A DNA stretch of 64,000 bases. Origin: Bacteroidales bacterium (lineage in GTDB: Bacteria; Bacteroidota; Bacteroidia; Bacteroidales; UBA932). The DNA lies in contig JAGABI010000066.1 of assembly GCA_017614715.1 (NCBI GenBank), positions 1-64,000 of the forward strand, in the 5' to 3' direction. A program made the position numbers and the translations under genes. Under the pieces are notes generated by a model. It had not been told where the DNA came from and did not search any database. It worked only from the letters and a program-made list of their open reading frames with translations. Of the stretch, positions 25,326-34,418 are shown piece after piece (within the stretch, counting starts at the first letter, position 1; each line of letters begins with the position of its first letter).

Positions 25326-27174
25326 TTGTCCGCAAACGGTATCCAGACCTGCATCTTGCCGGGGGTACGGTTGTCCCAGGCATAGTAGGGGATGAGTTTG
25401 ACCTGCTGGTCTTCGCAGGTGGCGGTGATGGTTGTCACGCCCCGCAGAAGGTCGCCCTCCCAAGTGGTTCCGAACTGATAATCATAAGAGAGGGAAAGAT
25501 TGTCGTAACCGGGGTTGTCTACCTCTTCCATACAATATACCAGAGGGCCGCGCTGTATGGCCCGGCGCCCTTCATCTTCCTTTACGCGGGGTCGGCGGCC
25601 ACAATCTCGGTAGGCATCTCCATATTAAGCACAACCTTGTCCCCGTCGCACCATTTGCGATTAATCATAGCATAACCTTTTACTACCGGGATATTTAAAG
25701 AACCACCATTTAAAGAGACGGTGCATATCTTGCACCAGCCGGGAAGCCTGAGCCGCAATGCCGTCGTGAATGGCCGTTTGCACCCTACGGTGAGGGTCAC
25801 TTCCCCTTCCCATGGATAAGACGTCTCCTGAGTCAGGGTCACGTCGCGGCGGCCAAGCTTAATGGTGGCGGTGTTGCCCATATAGAGGTTTACATAGATG
25901 CCATTTTTTGCCACACCGTATATGTAGTTGCCTATTGACGGCAGGAACCTGCAAATCTGGCTGGGGCAGCAGGCGCAGCCGTACCACGCCTGGCGGTGAT
26001 GGTCGCCCATGGACTCAAGGGGATTAACATAGAAGAAGGTGTCTCCTTCCAGTGAGATGCCCGCCAGGGCGCCGTTGTACAAAGCGCGCTCCAGGACGTC
26101 GATATACTTAGACTCGCCTGTGAACTGGTTCATACGCCAGTTCCAGAGCACCATTCCCACAGAGGCGCATGTTTCGCAGTAGGCGGTCAGGTTGGGAAGG
26201 CTGTAATCGTTTGTGAACCCCTCGTTATGCGAACTCTGACCGATGCCGCCTGTTATATACATGTTACGGATCACCACATCCTCCCAGAGTCGGTTAAGGG
26301 CATCAATGTAACCCTGATCCCCGGTGTAGGAGGCTACATCGGCCATTCCGCAATAGAGGTACATCGCCCTCACGGCGTGGCCGGCGATGTCGGTCATCTC
26401 CCGTACCGGCTTGTCATCCTGGAAGTATTCTGCATTCCATGGCTCAGGAGGGTTGCCCCAGGTACCGTAACCGTGGCCTCGTTCATCTAACAGCCACTGG
26501 GCAAAATCGAGGTATTTCTTCTTGCCGGTTGCCTGGAACAGTTTGACCAGCGCCAGTTCTATCTCTTCGTGCCCAGGGACCCAGTGGCGTTTGCCGGGAC
26601 CGAAGATGGTCATCATGTGGTCTGCCATCCGGATTGCGACATCCAGCAGCTTGCGCTTGCCGGTGACGTTGTAATAGGCCACCGCCGCCTCGGTCATGTG
26701 CCCCGCGCAGTACATTTCGTGCATTGTCATGTCAATCCAGCGTCCATCCAGCCCGGTCAGGGTATAATAGGTGTTAATGTAGCCGTCATCCTGCTGGGCT
26801 GCGGCAAACTTCTCTATCCATTCGTCGCACTTGGCCTCCAGAAGCGGATCGGGATTGTTCTGCAGTGAGTAGGCCATCCCCTCCAGAGCCTTGTACACGT
26901 CGGAATCGTCAAAATAGATGCCCGAGTGCTCGCCGGCTCCTTTTGCAGCATTTTCAAAGTTGCGTATGCGGCCGGTCTGGTTCTCAATCTGGTCTATGCA
27001 AACCTTCAACGTGACATCTTTGTGGCTCTGCAGCCGGGGGCTCCAGAAGGCGTCGTCTATGGTGACATCTGAGAATTTTACCGGAGTGATGAGTTTGTTG
27101 GTGGGGGTGTTGCTGCGACTGCAGGAGGCGGTAATCACAACTGCCGCAAAGAGGAGTGTCAGGATACGTTTCAT
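25322..27174 (-). pseudogene. GH127 glycosidase (beta-L-arabinofuranosidase family), frameshifted
   Basis: Start ATG at 27174 with lipobox 'VITASC'. The first 530 or so residues are an intact (alpha/alpha)6 region with the GH127 zinc and catalytic motifs 'YCETCASVG' and 'GCACCPSQ'. After 'VAADPA' the frame stops at 25582. The next ~85 residues continue in another frame (25322 to ~25585) as 'VKEDEGRRAIQRGPLVY' and so on, to 'MQVWIPFADK'. Adding one C to the run of four restores a single frame. It is a recent frameshift or a sequencing error; the catalytic part is unaffected. Confidence 0.82.
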
Positions 27175-27187
27175 ACCGCTAAGATAC

Positions 27188-27224
27188 AAAAAAACTGTCC
27201 GACCCTGCAAAGGGCCGGACAGTT
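27188..27224 (-). terminator. intrinsic terminator of the 27247 gene
   Basis: A 9-bp stem (27193-27201/27216-27224) with a further 4-bp inner stem, followed on the minus strand by a T run. It separates the ribose operon from the GH127 gene. Confidence 0.8.
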
Positions 27225-27246
27225 GTGGATTAATCCCGATGTGGAA

Positions 27247-28014
27247 TTACTTGATAGCTTCCCAGGTGAAAGTGAATTCGCAGTCGAACTCGAGAGCGCC
27301 GGGCTCGCCATAGTTCTTGGTCTCTTTTGCGATGGCACCGGTAACGGGATCAAACACATAAGTGTACTCTGCAAGAGCAGTCCTGTCTGCCCACTGTGCA
27401 GTTGCGCAGCAGAATCTTGAAGCGCGACCTACGATGCCGGACTCATAGAGCCATCTCTTAAGGCCTGCATCTTCTGCCCATTCTGTATGAACGGCACCCA
27501 CGTTTTCTGTGGTAGTGTAGGTGTGCTCTTTGTGGCGCCATTCGCCAGTGTCGGTGTTGAGGCGGGTCCAGTAATCAACGCACTCATTGGTTACGCTCTG
27601 CTGGGTAGCGTCTGCACCATTAACTTTGGCAGATGCGATAAAGCCGTCAACATATGTGAGCTCGATGGTTTTGTTCTTGTCGTAATCTTTAATCTTGACA
27701 GCAAGACCATCAGCATTAAGGTCGATGTCATAAGCGGCTTTATCGCCATCCTTGACTGTGCACTTGCTACCTTCGTAAGTGAAAGTGAAGTTGCTGTAAA
27801 CAGAACCGTTCCAAGCTGCTTCTACTTTGGAAACGCGGCCCTGGGCGTCGTAAGTGTATGCCCAAGACTCGTTGTCGTCGCCATAAACAGCAACGAGGGT
27901 CTTCATTCTGGCAGTCTGTTTGAAAGCCTTCTCGTCATCTTTACCATTGGGATCCTTTTGGCAGGCTACGATGGCAACCATTGCTACTAATGCAAAAACT
28001 AATAATTTTTTCAT
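27247..28014 (-). CDS. small lipoprotein of unknown function
   Basis: 255 residues. Lipobox 'MVAIVAC' at ~18. The body has YD/RHS-like strands ('YTYDAQGRVSKVEA', 'LNADGLAVKIKDYD', 'EYTYVFDPVTGAIAKE'), similar to DUF4595-type lipoproteins. It lies 20 bases after the esterase gene and before a strong terminator, so it is the last gene of the ribose operon. It might be a surface glycan-binding protein, but nothing in the sequence proves that. Confidence 0.68.
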   Translation of the reverse strand: MKKLLVFALVAMVAIVACQKDPNGKDDEKAFKQTARMKTLVAVYGDDNESWAYTYDAQGRVSKVEAAWNGSVYSNFTFTYEGSKCTVKDGDKAAYDIDLNADGLAVKIKDYDKNKTIELTYVDGFIASAKVNGADATQQSVTNECVDYWTRLNTDTGEWRHKEHTYTTTENVGAVHTEWAEDAGLKRWLYESGIVGRASRFCCATAQWADRTALAEYTYVFDPVTGAIAKETKNYGEPGALEFDCEFTFTWEAIK

Positions 28015-28034
28015 TGGATTAGTTATTAAATTGG

Positions 28035-29537
28035 TTAGTAAATGAATGTATTGTGTAATGCAAAAATACAGTTGATAATGTCTTTATCTTTATCAGGGTC
28101 ATTGTTGATGACTCTGTACTCAAATTGTGCTTCAGAACGTTTGCAGGCACGGTACAGAGCGCTGAAGTCACGGAATGAAGAAGATTCGTCGGTGCAGCAG
28201 AAGCAATACTGCTGGTCGCCGGATAGCTGCGCCGGGACATCCGCCAGAAGCGCCTCTGCAAAATAGAGGTTGTTAAAAAGCCGGCGGTTTGCAAATACCT
28301 TTTTCCCGGCCTCGCCTATAGCCATTACCCCAAGTGTCTGGTAGGTGTAACCATTGACTGTTTCGGAAAGAGTTTCGACGAAAGAACCTTTGGAAACATC
28401 CATCGGAATGATGACATAAGGCTTTAGGGAGTACTCCCTGACCATGGCTTTGGTCAGAGTCTTCACAGTGTTTTCATCAAGTCCTTCATGTGCGAGGATT
28501 ATGGCTATGCGGCCGTCCGATGTGGAATTATACGTTTCCGATACAAAGACCCCGTTTGGCAGCAGCTCTGCATCGGGGACTTTATTGTCTGCCACGCTTC
28601 CGGTCCATTGCTTGCCGCCGTTCATATAGTAGTCAAACATCGGCAGCACTTCGCCCAGGGCGTTGAGCCAGTATTTAGAGTTATGAGCCCCGTCATCCAC
28701 CCTGAACTCATGCCTTATGCCATAATCACGGAGTTGAACGTGTAAGGTGTCGTTTGCAATAAGCAGCTGCTCCTCGTCGTCGCCGCAGGTAAAGTACCAG
28801 TGGACTTTTTCCAAAGTCTCTTTATTGGCAGGCACAAATTGGTAGAAGGGGCAATGCTGCATGTAGTAGCTGGTGATGCGGGCTTCCCCGTTCTGGCCTT
28901 TTCCGCCGAAAATCTCGCCCCATTGTTTGTCCCAGCCACTCTGTGACTCGGCCATGTATTGGTCGTCGGTCCGGAAGGACATGCTAAGTGGTGCACAGCA
29001 AAGGAAGGTCTCAGGATGCTTTGATGCAAGCGCCATCGCTCCGAACCCGCCCATAGAGTATCCGGTAATGGACCTGTGTTCCCGGTCGGCAATGGTCCTG
29101 TAGTTGGCGTCAATATATGGAATCAACTCTTGGATGAACATATCCATATAATTGAACGCGCCAGTGTAGTAATTGCAGTAGTAGGTGGTGAATCCCTGGG
29201 GAAAAACATAAATCATATCGGAGAGACCGTTGCTTTCCAATGCGAAAATCTTGTCATTCCCATGCAGCCAATTGCCGTTCCAGGAATTATTGTCGTCACC
29301 GTAGCCGTGCAGCATATACACCACCGGGTAACGACGCTCTTTTTCTGAAACGTAACTCTTGGGAAGGGTGATGGAATAGTTGACCTTCCTGCCAAGGATC
29401 TTGCTGTCGATGGTAAGGTCGGTAGTGTAACGCTGGAAATGCTCTCCGGGATCGGGCACCTCTGGCTCTTTCCCGTTGCAGGAGCAGGCAGATACAAATG
29501 CCAGTAATGTCAGAATACACAAGAAAGACCTGTTCAT
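28035..29537 (-). CDS. two-domain lipoprotein esterase (alpha/beta hydrolase, esterase D-like)
   Basis: 500 residues from the ATG at 29537. Lipobox 'LAFVSAC'. The first ~310 residues are a feruloyl-esterase-like hydrolase: 'YPVVYMLHGYGDDNNSW', nucleophile 'GYSMGGFG', and the His in 'VDDGAHNSKYW'. The C-terminal ~180 residues form a second alpha/beta unit without an obvious active site. It probably removes acyl groups from a surface substrate before glycosidic cleavage. It lies 4 bases after the first ADP-ribosylglycohydrolase-like gene. Confidence 0.82.
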   Translation of the reverse strand: MNRSFLCILTLLAFVSACSCNGKEPEVPDPGEHFQRYTTDLTIDSKILGRKVNYSITLPKSYVSEKERRYPVVYMLHGYGDDNNSWNGNWLHGNDKIFALESNGLSDMIYVFPQGFTTYYCNYYTGAFNYMDMFIQELIPYIDANYRTIADREHRSITGYSMGGFGAMALASKHPETFLCCAPLSMSFRTDDQYMAESQSGWDKQWGEIFGGKGQNGEARITSYYMQHCPFYQFVPANKETLEKVHWYFTCGDDEEQLLIANDTLHVQLRDYGIRHEFRVDDGAHNSKYWLNALGEVLPMFDYYMNGGKQWTGSVADNKVPDAELLPNGVFVSETYNSTSDGRIAIILAHEGLDENTVKTLTKAMVREYSLKPYVIIPMDVSKGSFVETLSETVNGYTYQTLGVMAIGEAGKKVFANRRLFNNLYFAEALLADVPAQLSGDQQYCFCCTDESSSFRDFSALYRACKRSEAQFEYRVINNDPDKDKDIINCIFALHNTFIY

Positions 29538-29541
29538 ATCG

Positions 29542-31053
29542 TTATTCCTTATCATAAACCACCATCTCGGATGCGTAAATTTCGTAGTCGGGGTGGGGAT
29601 TGTTGAGGCGCAGCGTGAGAGTATGCTCGCCGCTGTCGAAACAATACTTGGAGAAGATCTCGTATTTGCGGGTTATGTAGTCCATCGGCATCTTGAAGTT
29701 TTCTACCTCGACGCCGTCCAGCAATGCTGTGACGTCGGCAACGTAGGTTTCATCGGAGTGACCGGTTGCGCGTACGCTGCCCTCAACCACAATGCCGTTA
29801 CCCTTGAATTTAATGTCGACAGTGCTTGTAAAAGGTAACTTGAGGATCCGTTTCTCAACGGGAACTATACCTTCGAAGCACTGCTCGTAGCGTACGCTCT
29901 GCGGAGTCTCCAACTCTATATAAATGCACGCATCCCCATTATTATCACTTTTTTGGGCCACTTTTTTCACGAGGTCAAAGTTGGCTTTGCATACATCTTC
30001 GAGGCTCAGGCTGGTGTAGGGGAAGGGAATATCCTTGATTCGCTCGGCCCCCTTTTTCCACTCGTCCGGGATGGCGTCGTAGCCGTACATCACTCCCAGG
30101 ATGCCCGCCGCGGAGGCGGGGTTGCAGTCGGAATCGTTGCCGCAGCGGGTAGAGATATCCATCGTCTTATAAAGGTCCCCTCCGCCGTATAGAAGGCCAA
30201 TCACCACGAAGGCAGAATTGATGGTGGCGTCTATGTTGAAGCCGTTCCAAACCCCTTCCGGGCAGCCGACGTCATTGGCGTGGCGGTTGGTCACCTCGAA
30301 CCAGCACTGCTTCCAGTCGTCGGGATACTGCTTCCAGTATTTGATGACGTCGGAGATGGTGCTATGAAACTTTGTCCCTTCAGGAATGGTTTTCAATGCC
30401 TCCGTAACGACGGTCGGGATATCATCGCAGATGTAGGCCAGACAGTACATCGAGCCGATATACACCCCGCCGTACCAACCGTCACCGTAGTTCATTATGT
30501 GCCCGATGCGGTCGCTAAGTTCGGAGGCCTTGTTTACCTGCCCGGGATAGAGCATACCTATGAAGTCTGCCTCAATCTGGAAGTCGATGTCGTCGGCGTG
30601 AGGATTGTACATCCAGTGGCCCGATTCGGGTGCGCCGCGGCCGTTGAGGATGTTGTAACGCGCCGCCTGGTTGGCGTGCCACAACTTGAAGTCGGCATAC
30701 GCAAAGGCATTGGCGTACTCTTCAACCGGGGCATCCAGACCAAATTTGAGCATAGTCTCCAGGAAGGTCAGGTCCATATAGACGTCGTCGAACAGGCCGG
30801 GATCGTCTATGTATGTGTCGTAGATATAATCGTCGTACCAGGGGATGGGAATCTCCTCCATTATGATGCCGCCCTTATACTTGAATTCTGTGGGGCCGCC
30901 GTAGGTACATCCTATGGTCTGGCCGTACCAGCCACCGCGGATCTTGTCCATCAGAGTGGCGTCGTCCATCTTCACGGTCTGCCCGTAGGGCACCTTGGGC
31001 GCCGATGTGCAGGCCGTAAGAAGCACCAGAAGCGGTATGATTAGTCTTTTCAT
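29542..31053 (-). CDS. ADP-ribosylglycohydrolase-family lipoprotein 1
   Basis: 503 residues. Lipobox 'LVLLTAC'. The ARH fold shows as 'DKIRGGWYGQTIGCTYGG', 'DDVYMDLTFLETM' (metal Asp), 'NPHADDIDFQIEADFIG' and 'TRCGNDSDCNPASAAGILG' (the C-terminal metal site). A ~120-residue beta domain follows. Family members cleave ADP-ribose from proteins or nucleotides. Surface location and neighbours suggest cleavage of ribosyl links in scavenged material. Confidence 0.88.
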   Translation of the reverse strand: MKRLIIPLLVLLTACTSAPKVPYGQTVKMDDATLMDKIRGGWYGQTIGCTYGGPTEFKYKGGIIMEEIPIPWYDDYIYDTYIDDPGLFDDVYMDLTFLETMLKFGLDAPVEEYANAFAYADFKLWHANQAARYNILNGRGAPESGHWMYNPHADDIDFQIEADFIGMLYPGQVNKASELSDRIGHIMNYGDGWYGGVYIGSMYCLAYICDDIPTVVTEALKTIPEGTKFHSTISDVIKYWKQYPDDWKQCWFEVTNRHANDVGCPEGVWNGFNIDATINSAFVVIGLLYGGGDLYKTMDISTRCGNDSDCNPASAAGILGVMYGYDAIPDEWKKGAERIKDIPFPYTSLSLEDVCKANFDLVKKVAQKSDNNGDACIYIELETPQSVRYEQCFEGIVPVEKRILKLPFTSTVDIKFKGNGIVVEGSVRATGHSDETYVADVTALLDGVEVENFKMPMDYITRKYEIFSKYCFDSGEHTLTLRLNNPHPDYEIYASEMVVYDKE

Positions 31054-31054
31054 T

Positions 31055-32665
31055 CTAATTGTGGTAGTATGTGTCGGTTATCGGCTTGTCGCCGTAATAT
31101 TGGATGGCGTTGATGCGGAGCAGATACTCGTCGGGCTTGGGATTGCGCCATACCATCTTCACGGTGTGGCGGCCCTGTTCCAGGCCGTATTTCCACGCGG
31201 GTTCGAGCTTGCGGGAGGTTCCCTTCATAGGGAGCATCGATACCTGGTCCAGCGCGCCGTCTATCCAGACTTCGACCTCGGCGACATAATCGTCGTCCTC
31301 CTCAGCCAGGGCGAATACCTCGCTGCCGACGTGTTTCTTGCTCACTCGTGCAGCATAGTCGGCGGTGATTCCGCGAAGGCACACGAGATTGCCCCAGATC
31401 ACGAAGCCGTTGCCGGAGAAGTCAAACTCGTAGGATGAGCTCATCCAGTCGTCTTTCTGGTCGCGGTATATGGGGTAGGTGTCCACGAAGTTCTGCTCCA
31501 GAGGAAGCACCTCCACCGGCTTCAGAGGAATGGTGACATCGGTGTCGGTAACTTCCCCTCCGTTTTTGGCTATGAGTTGAAGCGCCTGGTCAAAAGAGTA
31601 TTCGGAGCCCTTGGCCAGCGAAACGTCAGTGCCTTCAAAATCAAGGTTCCATATCTCCATTACGGGCTCTTTCCAGAATGCCGGCAGGGCGTCAAGACCG
31701 AGCACAACACCCAACACACCGCCCACGGTGGCGGGGTTGCAGTCGGAGTCCTGGCCGCAGCGGGTCGCAATCTCCATCGAGCGGCCAAAGTCGCCGCCGC
31801 CATAGAGCAGACCCATAGCCACATAGGCGGAATTGATCTTGGCGTCGATGTCAAAGCTCAGGAATACCCCCTTTGGACATCCGGTGTCGGAGCCCCATTT
31901 CTTGAGGAGTTCGAACCAAGCCTGTTTCCAGTCGTCAGGATACTTCTTATGGAACACACGTGCGTCATTCACACACTGCCAGAAGGTGCTCTGCTCGGGG
32001 ATGCCCTCCAGCGCCATATCTACTATACGGGCGGGGTCGCTCTCTACAAACGCCGCGCTGTACAGGCCGGATACGAACGCGCCTCCGTAGAAACCGTCGC
32101 CGCTGTTCATTATGTGCCCCACGCGATTTGCGATGTCGAGTGCCTGGGGAATCATACCCGGCGACATAAGTCCTATGAAGTCGGCCTCAATCTGGAAGTC
32201 GAGGTCATCGGCGTGCGGGTTGTTGCGCCAGTTGCCCGACTCGGGAGGCATGATGCCCTGGCGGATATTGTAGCGTCCGGCCTGGTTTGCGTGGGCCAGG
32301 TGGTATGGCGCGTATGCGAACCGCATGCCCAGCTGCTCTGACGTAGCGTCCAGGCCCAGCTGTTCGAAGGCTTCTGCAAACGTGAGGTCGTTGTATACGT
32401 CGTCAAAAAGGCCCGGCTTGCGGTCCCACCAGTACTTGACATACCCTTCGCCCCAGCTGATGGGCTGGTTGTCGGGAATCAGGGTGCCGGTGAACTTGAA
32501 TTCGGTGGGGGCGCCGTACACCACCCCGATGGTCTGGCCTGCCCAGCCGCCGCGGATCTTGTCCATAAGCGCCTCGCGGGACAGGGTTACGCTCTGCGGG
32601 GCCTCGGGAGCGCCGCAACCTGCCAGCAACAGCAGCAAAAGGGCCAGTATGCTACTTCGCTTCAT
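31055..32665 (-). CDS. ADP-ribosylglycohydrolase-family lipoprotein 2
   Basis: 536 residues. Lipobox 'LLLLLAGC'. It is closely similar in layout to the previous gene: 'DKIRGGWAGQTIGVVYGAPTE', 'DDVYNDLTFAEAF', 'NPHADDLDFQIEADFIG' and 'TRCGQDSDCNPATVGGVLG', then a C-terminal beta domain. It arose by tandem duplication but has diverged widely. The two probably act on different linkages or substrate forms. It overlaps gene 3 by 14 bases. Confidence 0.88.
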   Translation of the reverse strand: MKRSSILALLLLLLAGCGAPEAPQSVTLSREALMDKIRGGWAGQTIGVVYGAPTEFKFTGTLIPDNQPISWGEGYVKYWWDRKPGLFDDVYNDLTFAEAFEQLGLDATSEQLGMRFAYAPYHLAHANQAGRYNIRQGIMPPESGNWRNNPHADDLDFQIEADFIGLMSPGMIPQALDIANRVGHIMNSGDGFYGGAFVSGLYSAAFVESDPARIVDMALEGIPEQSTFWQCVNDARVFHKKYPDDWKQAWFELLKKWGSDTGCPKGVFLSFDIDAKINSAYVAMGLLYGGGDFGRSMEIATRCGQDSDCNPATVGGVLGVVLGLDALPAFWKEPVMEIWNLDFEGTDVSLAKGSEYSFDQALQLIAKNGGEVTDTDVTIPLKPVEVLPLEQNFVDTYPIYRDQKDDWMSSSYEFDFSGNGFVIWGNLVCLRGITADYAARVSKKHVGSEVFALAEEDDDYVAEVEVWIDGALDQVSMLPMKGTSRKLEPAWKYGLEQGRHTVKMVWRNPKPDEYLLRINAIQYYGDKPITDTYYHN

Positions 32666-34418
32666 AAACCTGCAGTTCAGTTATCGATATGAATGCCGAT
32701 ACGTCTTTAGTGTACTTGTTCCAGTGGATCAGCACTGCGTCATCGCCAATCACGCGGATGGCGGTGGTGGTAACCTTGGGGAAGGAGAAGATGAATTCTC
32801 CGTTGTGCGGCTGAAAGAAGACTTCGTCGCAGTAAGGCCAATCGGGGGTAACGGTGGCCTCAATGGCCTTCCACTCACCGTTCTCGTCAAGATATTCAGG
32901 GTGCAGGTTGCTGTACCATCCTCCGAATTCCTCCAGGGGTCCGTAGTGGAACGAGATCATGTCGGTGGTTATGGGCGATTCCCAGCGGTAGCCGAAAAAG
33001 TCCTGCTTGGGGGCGTTGGACTTGCTGCCCAGTGAATAGAATGCCGCACCGGGGCCGCCTACGATGCCGTCGTTAATAACATCTACTGTATAAGCGCGGT
33101 AGGTCTTGGGTATCGTGAGCCAGCAGGAATCGAGGGTCGCAACATCGGTTTCGCGGGTCAGCGCCAGGATTTCTGCGGCTTCGGGGGCCAGATTGCGGCC
33201 GCGGTCGGTGGGCAGCGTGAAGGTGCTGGCCGCCACTGGAGCCGGTTTGAAGATGGCCTTGGTGTTGATGGTGTATATCTTCTCTCCGTTCTCTTCGCGT
33301 ACGCTGCCGCCACGGGCCAGGATAATCTTCTCTGCCAGCACTACCGTGCGCTCTATGATATCCTCGATAGATGCATCGGGCATATCGTAGCGGGTGACGT
33401 TGATATAACGGTCGTTGAAAGGTTTTGTCCAGTGCTCAAACGGCATTGCGCGGTCCAGCGGTACGCTTTCCACGCCGTTGATTACGCCCAGCAGGCCGCA
33501 AATAGTGGCGGTTTGGTTGTCGCAGTCAAAGCCCAGCGCGCAGCCGATCAGGAGCGTCTTTTCTATATCGCCTTCTCCGTATAGCAGCGCCAGGATGCCC
33601 ATGGCTCCGTTGAGGTCGGCATTCCAGATGCTCCTGGTGATGTCGGGCTCGTTTACATACAGCTCGTCGGCAATTGCCTTGCGGGCGGCGTGCCAGTCGT
33701 CGGGATTCTTCTGCCAGAGGTCCAGGCATTCGTCTATAATGGCGCGGAACCGGTCCTCTTTTGGAAGATACTCCTTGGCGTGACGCACCAGGGTGGGGAT
33801 GTCGTTCTCAAAGAAGGCTTCGGAATACATTGCACCGTACACCACGGTAGGGGATACTGCCCAGTCGTCGGAGGTGATCCGGGCTGCCCAGTCGGAGATG
33901 CCGGCTGCATAGGCGGGCATTCCGGGAGCGGTGTAGGCCCAGATCTCGTTAATCAGCTGGGGATCGATCTGGAACCAGTGGGGGTTGTATTCCTTCTTGC
34001 CGGTATATGGCGGTGTGAAACCGTAGTGCATAAGGCCAAGGGCTGCACGGTTCGCCAGCCATACGCGGTCGCGGATGTGGTACATCCATCCCTCTTTTAC
34101 CTGTTCGTAGGTGATGTCGATGCCATATTTCTCCATCATAAGCAGATAGAGATACTCCACGTCTGTGTCGTCATCGGAGAAAGCCCCGTCCACCGCGGTC
34201 ATCTTTTTTATCGCCTTGTTGAAAACGAAGGGGCCTTCGCCGGGCTCATCCACGAACTTGTTCTCATATTCGAGACCGTAGATGTTCCCCACCATCTGGC
34301 CGATCCAGGCGCCGGCAATCTTCTCCTTGAGTTGGGTTCTGGTAATCTCCTTCTTGCCGGAGTCCGAGCAGGAAGCGGCAAGAAGGCAGATTAAGCAAAG
34401 TGTGATTATCTTTTTCAT
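32652..34418 (-). CDS. ADP-ribosylglycohydrolase-family lipoprotein 3
   Basis: 588 residues. Lipobox 'CLLAASC'. It is a more distant member: 'EKIAGAWIGQMVGNIYGLEYE', 'AFSDDDTDVEYLYL' and 'LGFDCDNQTATICGLLG' for the metal sites. An extra C-terminal beta domain of ~190 residues may bind the substrate. Its ATG overlaps the susD stop by one base (TAATG), so it is tightly coupled to the transport genes. Confidence 0.87.
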   Translation of the reverse strand: MKKIITLCLICLLAASCSDSGKKEITRTQLKEKIAGAWIGQMVGNIYGLEYENKFVDEPGEGPFVFNKAIKKMTAVDGAFSDDDTDVEYLYLLMMEKYGIDITYEQVKEGWMYHIRDRVWLANRAALGLMHYGFTPPYTGKKEYNPHWFQIDPQLINEIWAYTAPGMPAYAAGISDWAARITSDDWAVSPTVVYGAMYSEAFFENDIPTLVRHAKEYLPKEDRFRAIIDECLDLWQKNPDDWHAARKAIADELYVNEPDITRSIWNADLNGAMGILALLYGEGDIEKTLLIGCALGFDCDNQTATICGLLGVINGVESVPLDRAMPFEHWTKPFNDRYINVTRYDMPDASIEDIIERTVVLAEKIILARGGSVREENGEKIYTINTKAIFKPAPVAASTFTLPTDRGRNLAPEAAEILALTRETDVATLDSCWLTIPKTYRAYTVDVINDGIVGGPGAAFYSLGSKSNAPKQDFFGYRWESPITTDMISFHYGPLEEFGGWYSNLHPEYLDENGEWKAIEATVTPDWPYCDEVFFQPHNGEFIFSFPKVTTTAIRVIGDDAVLIHWNKYTKDVSAFISITELQVYEAK

